A DNA stretch of 64,000 nucleotides from Prostheceraeus crozeri (taxonomy: Eukaryota > Platyhelminthes > Polycladida > Euryleptidae). The stretch's first letter is position 1, and every line of letters begins with the position of its first letter. The translations under genes and the position numbers were made by a program. Location: the NCBI GenBank assembly GCA_907163375.1, contig CAJQUW010007086.1, positions 124,001-188,000 of the forward strand, read 5' to 3'. Below, one piece after another: positions 60,375 to 64,000 of the stretch. The notes below the pieces were generated by a model. That model saw only the letters and a program-made list of their open reading frames with translations, did not search any database and was not told where the DNA came from.

Positions 60375-60840
60375 TATTTTCAAAGACAAAATGTGGGCGC
60401 TGTGAATTGCTTGTGGAGGTTGAACTGCAATCATTACCGTCCAAAGGACCATCTTTGTGAAACAAAAGGTATACCTATGGAGCTAGTGTGCGGCAAGTTA
60501 TGTCTATAACATGCCAATTGCTTTCATCCCATGAAAAAACACTCGAGTTTGTGGGAATGCGATTGCTACAGTTGAAATGTGGAGTCAGACCATCGGACAA
60601 GAAATCGACCGGCAATGTCAGAAAAGGCCCTGGGCATTGGGAACATCACAGACATCTCGACAGGGAAAAGACTGTTGATTTAATAATGTGGTATAAAGAG
60701 ACAAACAGTCATGTGAATGATAAAAGAAGAGTAAGGAGACATAACCTGGGAAGATGTGGTGAAAGAAGACATGAAACTCGTTGGAGTCCAGAGAGCAGAG
60801 GCTACAATCGGCCGAAATGGAGGTCGATAAATTAGGCTGT
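60375..60840 (+). pseudogene. LINE RT C-terminal fragment in a SEC31 intron
   Basis: Plus strand with frame changes and stops: CETKGIPMELVCGKLCL, SEKALGIGNITDISTGKRLL, EDVVKEDMKLVGVQRAEA. It matches, segment by segment, the minus-strand fragment at 26465-26925 (KGAYMESVCGKLCF, NITDVTRRQRL), so both are copies of one LINE family. Confidence 0.7.
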
Positions 60841-61607
60841 TTGTTGCAACTTTGCAACATGTGGTCTGATAATACAGGTTTTTCATTTCTTATCATGGCT
60901 TTAGCAACAACTTCACCATCTAATTATCTTGCATGTGATTACATTAGTATATTTTTGTGAAATGAATAACCATTTTTACAGAGTCACACACGCACCAAAA
61001 CGACCGCTTGGTGACACATCTGGTGTCATACGTAATTATCTCAGTGAAATGACATTAGCGCTGAATTCTTGCTATACCTGCTACTATGGTGATCGTGAAC
61101 AGGGTTTTCTGGCTGTTGAGTCGTTCGCCAAAACGGAAGCATTGTCAGAAAAATAAGACCCTGACCGTGGTAACACTACTTCCATTTTAGGGTATTCAGA
61201 TTTAAAAAATATGCAAGGGAAAGCATGATAGAAAAAAATCGTGCTGAGCGCATTTATTGTATGGTCATTCGATGAAGAAAGTTGCTTTACTGGCTAATTC
61301 GATAATAGGTTCTCTTAATTGTCTGCTTGGGCTAATAAAAAATACCTTGCTGGTGATCGGTTTTCCTCTCAGACACACCAGCCTGCATGCATTCAAATCA
61401 GCAACCATTTAGCTAAGTTAAATTCTCTGGACGTCTGATATATAAGTATATCATAGATAAATGGATAGATAGGTGGCCGACTTCGTTACTGCTGATCGAA
61501 TTAGATCGATGTAGCCCTAACCGATTCCTTATCTTCTTGCATCATCACTCTAGCCTTTAAATATTCGGTCATTATTTCCCATTTTCATGCAATAAGTCAA
61601 AACTCAC

Positions 61608-61748
61608 TTCTGTTGGTTTCGCCTCATCAGATTCTTCTTCACCTTGTTGCGCTCTCAGTTGTTTCAATGTGGTTGCAATCAAATCGACATCACTTGAAAA
61701 TCCGAGCAACTCTTTGTATTCAGACCTTGCATTTGATGAGTATGAGGT
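61608..61748 (-). CDS. SEC31: SEC31 exon: start of the solenoid
   Basis: 47 codons, phase 0, acceptor aattgcag, donor gaa|gtgagt. It encodes TSYSSNARSEYKELLGFSSD, continuing DLIATTLKQL, matching the KYLELLGY segment of SEC31 right after the WSFLK region encoded upstream. Confidence 0.93.
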
Positions 61749-63532
61749 CTGCAATTCAACAAACATCATTAAACATCTTGAGTGGGAGAACAAAGAATTC
61801 TTCAGGGTTTCACTGAGAGAAGAGGAAAACTTTAAATGAACTTGATGGGGATTCCAATGACCATCGCTATTCGAAAGTCAAGTCTGCTGTGCTCGCAATT
61901 CTGAGTAAACTGGTCCATCGTTAAAATGATGAATGATTAGTTTCAATATCTTCTACGACTATTGTAACGTCTCAATAGCATGCAACCACTTGTGGATTAA
62001 AACTACAATATGTGATTTATTCTTCAAGCCAAGCAAATCCGAGCGCATTTCAAAAATTCAATAAATCCGGTTCCAGCAGGATTTATAATTTTCAAATCCG
62101 TTGCTCTCTTACATTCATACATCATTTCCAAAGTAACTCAGTGTAACTGAAAAGCTACACAGAATCACATTTTTTATCTCGCTTTAAAATGAAGAGCATC
62201 AACGACATATAAACAGGAGTGATCTGATAGAGACACCTCAACCTGTATATTTTCATAATGATGGTCAACTCATGTATGATGTAATTGATGAATAATAAAC
62301 ACTCTCTTTGGTTTGAAAGTACAGATCTCATAATGTTTGATTTCATGTGAAGCAGAATGTTGTATGTTTCTAACATAAGTTGACCACCAAATTTAATCAA
62401 ATATTTTCAAGAGATGATCTCTTGAACAGAAAAAAGTTCATCGAAAATTTAAGTTGAAAATCAAGCAAGTTTATGTAGGCAAATTTTAGTTGAGACAAAA
62501 GAATGTTAAGTCAAAATTCAAAACCCTCCAATTAAGTTAAGTCTACAATTCAAAAACCGGAAACTCAATTGTCTCCGACAGTTTGAAAGTTGGCACATTC
62601 TTACATAACTCCAAGAGCTGTCAGAGGCCATTGATTTTCCGGCTACAAGTTTGACAGAGGCACAAGCTTTAGAGGTTGCTGAAGACGTTTCTGCAATCTA
62701 AATTTTAGTTTGAGACTTTACTTGGGGACGGTTCAGCATCATTTTGACCAGGAACCGGTATAAGTGTCTGAAAAATACCAAATTCAAGGCGAAATGCCTC
62801 GCAGTTAATGTTGTTGAGTTATTCTCAGAAACAATGCCAGAATGAGTAAATGTCCGTCGTTTATTAGTGGGCTATTCCATAAGGCATGACCACTTTTTGT
62901 AAAATCATGAAATTAATTTAATCATCAAACTATTAGTTGCATAATATAGCTAATGCACTATTTTTTGCTGTTCAGAAAGTATTTTTGCTTCAAGTTGAGC
63001 ATTTTCGATTTGACCCTGAGTGAGGTTATTTTACGATTTTTTCTGATGAATTTTCATAAACATACATGTGCAACAATCCATAAAATTTTGCATCAACAGT
63101 CGTCTATGTGTGGCTGTGACTGCGTAACGGTAACAAAAATTTTACACGGGCGACTTTTTTCTACATTTGCCTGAATTTACCAGTGGTATTTAACGAGTGT
63201 TATTTAAAGTACAGTAACTTAAATCTCTTAGTCACTGTTGTACAGCGAGCGCAACAGTGACTTGATCTCGATCTCCTGAAAAGATAGCGTATCATTAGAT
63301 TTAGTATGCCATCAAAGAAAATAATGTGAAAATATAGGGTTAGGAGCATCAATAATTTTAAGTGGGAACACGATGATAGAAAAGCGACTCTAATGTAACG
63401 AGCCTGTTTTATAGAATTACTCTATTACCAATATTGAAGACTATTTTTCATTTTTAGTATGCTCATAAATAATAAATTGATTTGAAAAACAGGTCTAATG
63501 ATTTCAACCTTTGTCAGATGATGAAAACTCAC

Positions 63533-64000
63533 TCTTAGGAAATTCCAAATGTCACGCTCTATATCACTTTCTGAATTGTCAGCCTTCATTGTACAGAATT
63601 CTGTCATCTTCTTGCCTTGGACGATTGAGTCAAGTATTCTTGCCTGAGTTATCGTTTCTGTTTCGGTAACAACTTGACTTAGATAAACAGTTCTGCCTTG
63701 TGCTGCTAACTGAGGATCACTGCTACGACTTTCGCTTTCATCAACACTACTTCCCCAGGTAATCAACTTCCCACCGAACGCAAATTTCGCCCCACATGGC
63801 CTTCGCATCCATGATGGCGCACGTCGTAAATAGCCCATGTGAAGTGCGGCGTCCTGAGAGGCTGGTGGCTGAGACACCGTGTGGAACGGATCATCAGAGT
63901 CTCCAAAGGACTCTGAAACTCGTTGCGGAGTTCGCTCAGGGCGAGACGTTCCTCCCATGAGGGAATAGAGTGAGACATGGCCATCGAATGAGGACGCAGC
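63533..64000 (-). CDS. SEC31: SEC31 (COPII outer-coat protein), 5'-most exon in the window, partial
   Basis: SEC31 with SEC13 forms the outer cage of COPII vesicles leaving the ER and stimulates Sar1 GTP hydrolysis. This exon runs off the window edge in frame. It starts AASSFDGHVSLYSLMGG, the end of the last WD40 blade. RRPCGAKFAFGGKLITWG follows, the strand SEC31 uses to pass through the SEC13 interface, then VYLSQVVTETE and DIWNFLR, ending at donor aga|gtgagt (63533). Together the six exons in the window encode about 829 residues, consistent with SEC31 missing most of its N-terminal propeller. All introns are phase 0, so exon skipping would keep the frame. Confidence 0.95.

Overview
This window looks like intron-rich, repeat-laden genomic DNA from an invertebrate metazoan. 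The signs are GT-AG spliced animal genes (SEC31, YRDC), Penelope-like elements, a mariner, LINEs and several hAT transposons. I cannot name the phylum. There are no operons, prokaryotic signals, CRISPR arrays or convincing tRNA/rRNA genes.

Host genes lie mostly in the right half. (1) 37255-40611 (-) is a 1118-residue intronless ORF. It combines a dynamin-superfamily GTPase domain, a long hydrophobic membrane segment and a C-terminal kinase fold whose catalytic residues are replaced; the nearest architecture I know is DSTYK. (2) 44975-46432 (+) is YRDC/TsaC-Sua5, the threonylcarbamoyl-AMP synthase of tRNA t6A synthesis, in at least three coding exons. (3) 49172 to beyond 64000 (-) is the C-terminal part of the COPII coat protein SEC31. 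Six exons, all in phase 0, run from the end of the WD40 propeller to the C-terminal helical domain. A weak ankyrin-like fragment and a possible TATA-driven first exon complete the host candidates.

The left half is a transposon graveyard with very readable nesting. At 1-3177 a decayed Penelope-like element (PLE, minus strand) carries a hammerhead-ribozyme-like fold at its 3' end, and a 1397-bp mariner sits inside its coding region. At 11567-13407 a young PLE copy with an intact RT/GIY-YIG reading frame has a near-identical 292-bp inverted copy of its own 3' end at its 5' end, and a 13-bp target duplication. At 16456-23131 a BED-finger (ZBED5-like) hAT contains a CR1/jockey-type LINE, which itself contains a second hAT with an exact 8-bp target duplication. 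This is a three-level nest.

Other hAT-like or non-autonomous elements are defined by terminal inverted repeats (TIRs), often with target site duplications (TSDs): 5434-7341, 40705-42385, 48573-48705, 50081-52066, and more tentatively 27787-28154, 23611-27404 and 43972-44844. Many share an odd design: the ends are inverted, but the short subterminal repeats point the same way at both ends. Fold-back structures occur at 7802-8550 and 60087-60342; the latter carries two head-to-head hammerhead-like cores. SEC31 introns hold a hAT, a catac-repeat element, LINE fragments and the palindrome.

All splice sites, TIRs and TSDs were read by eye. Assignments to protein families rest on recognised motifs, not on database searches.
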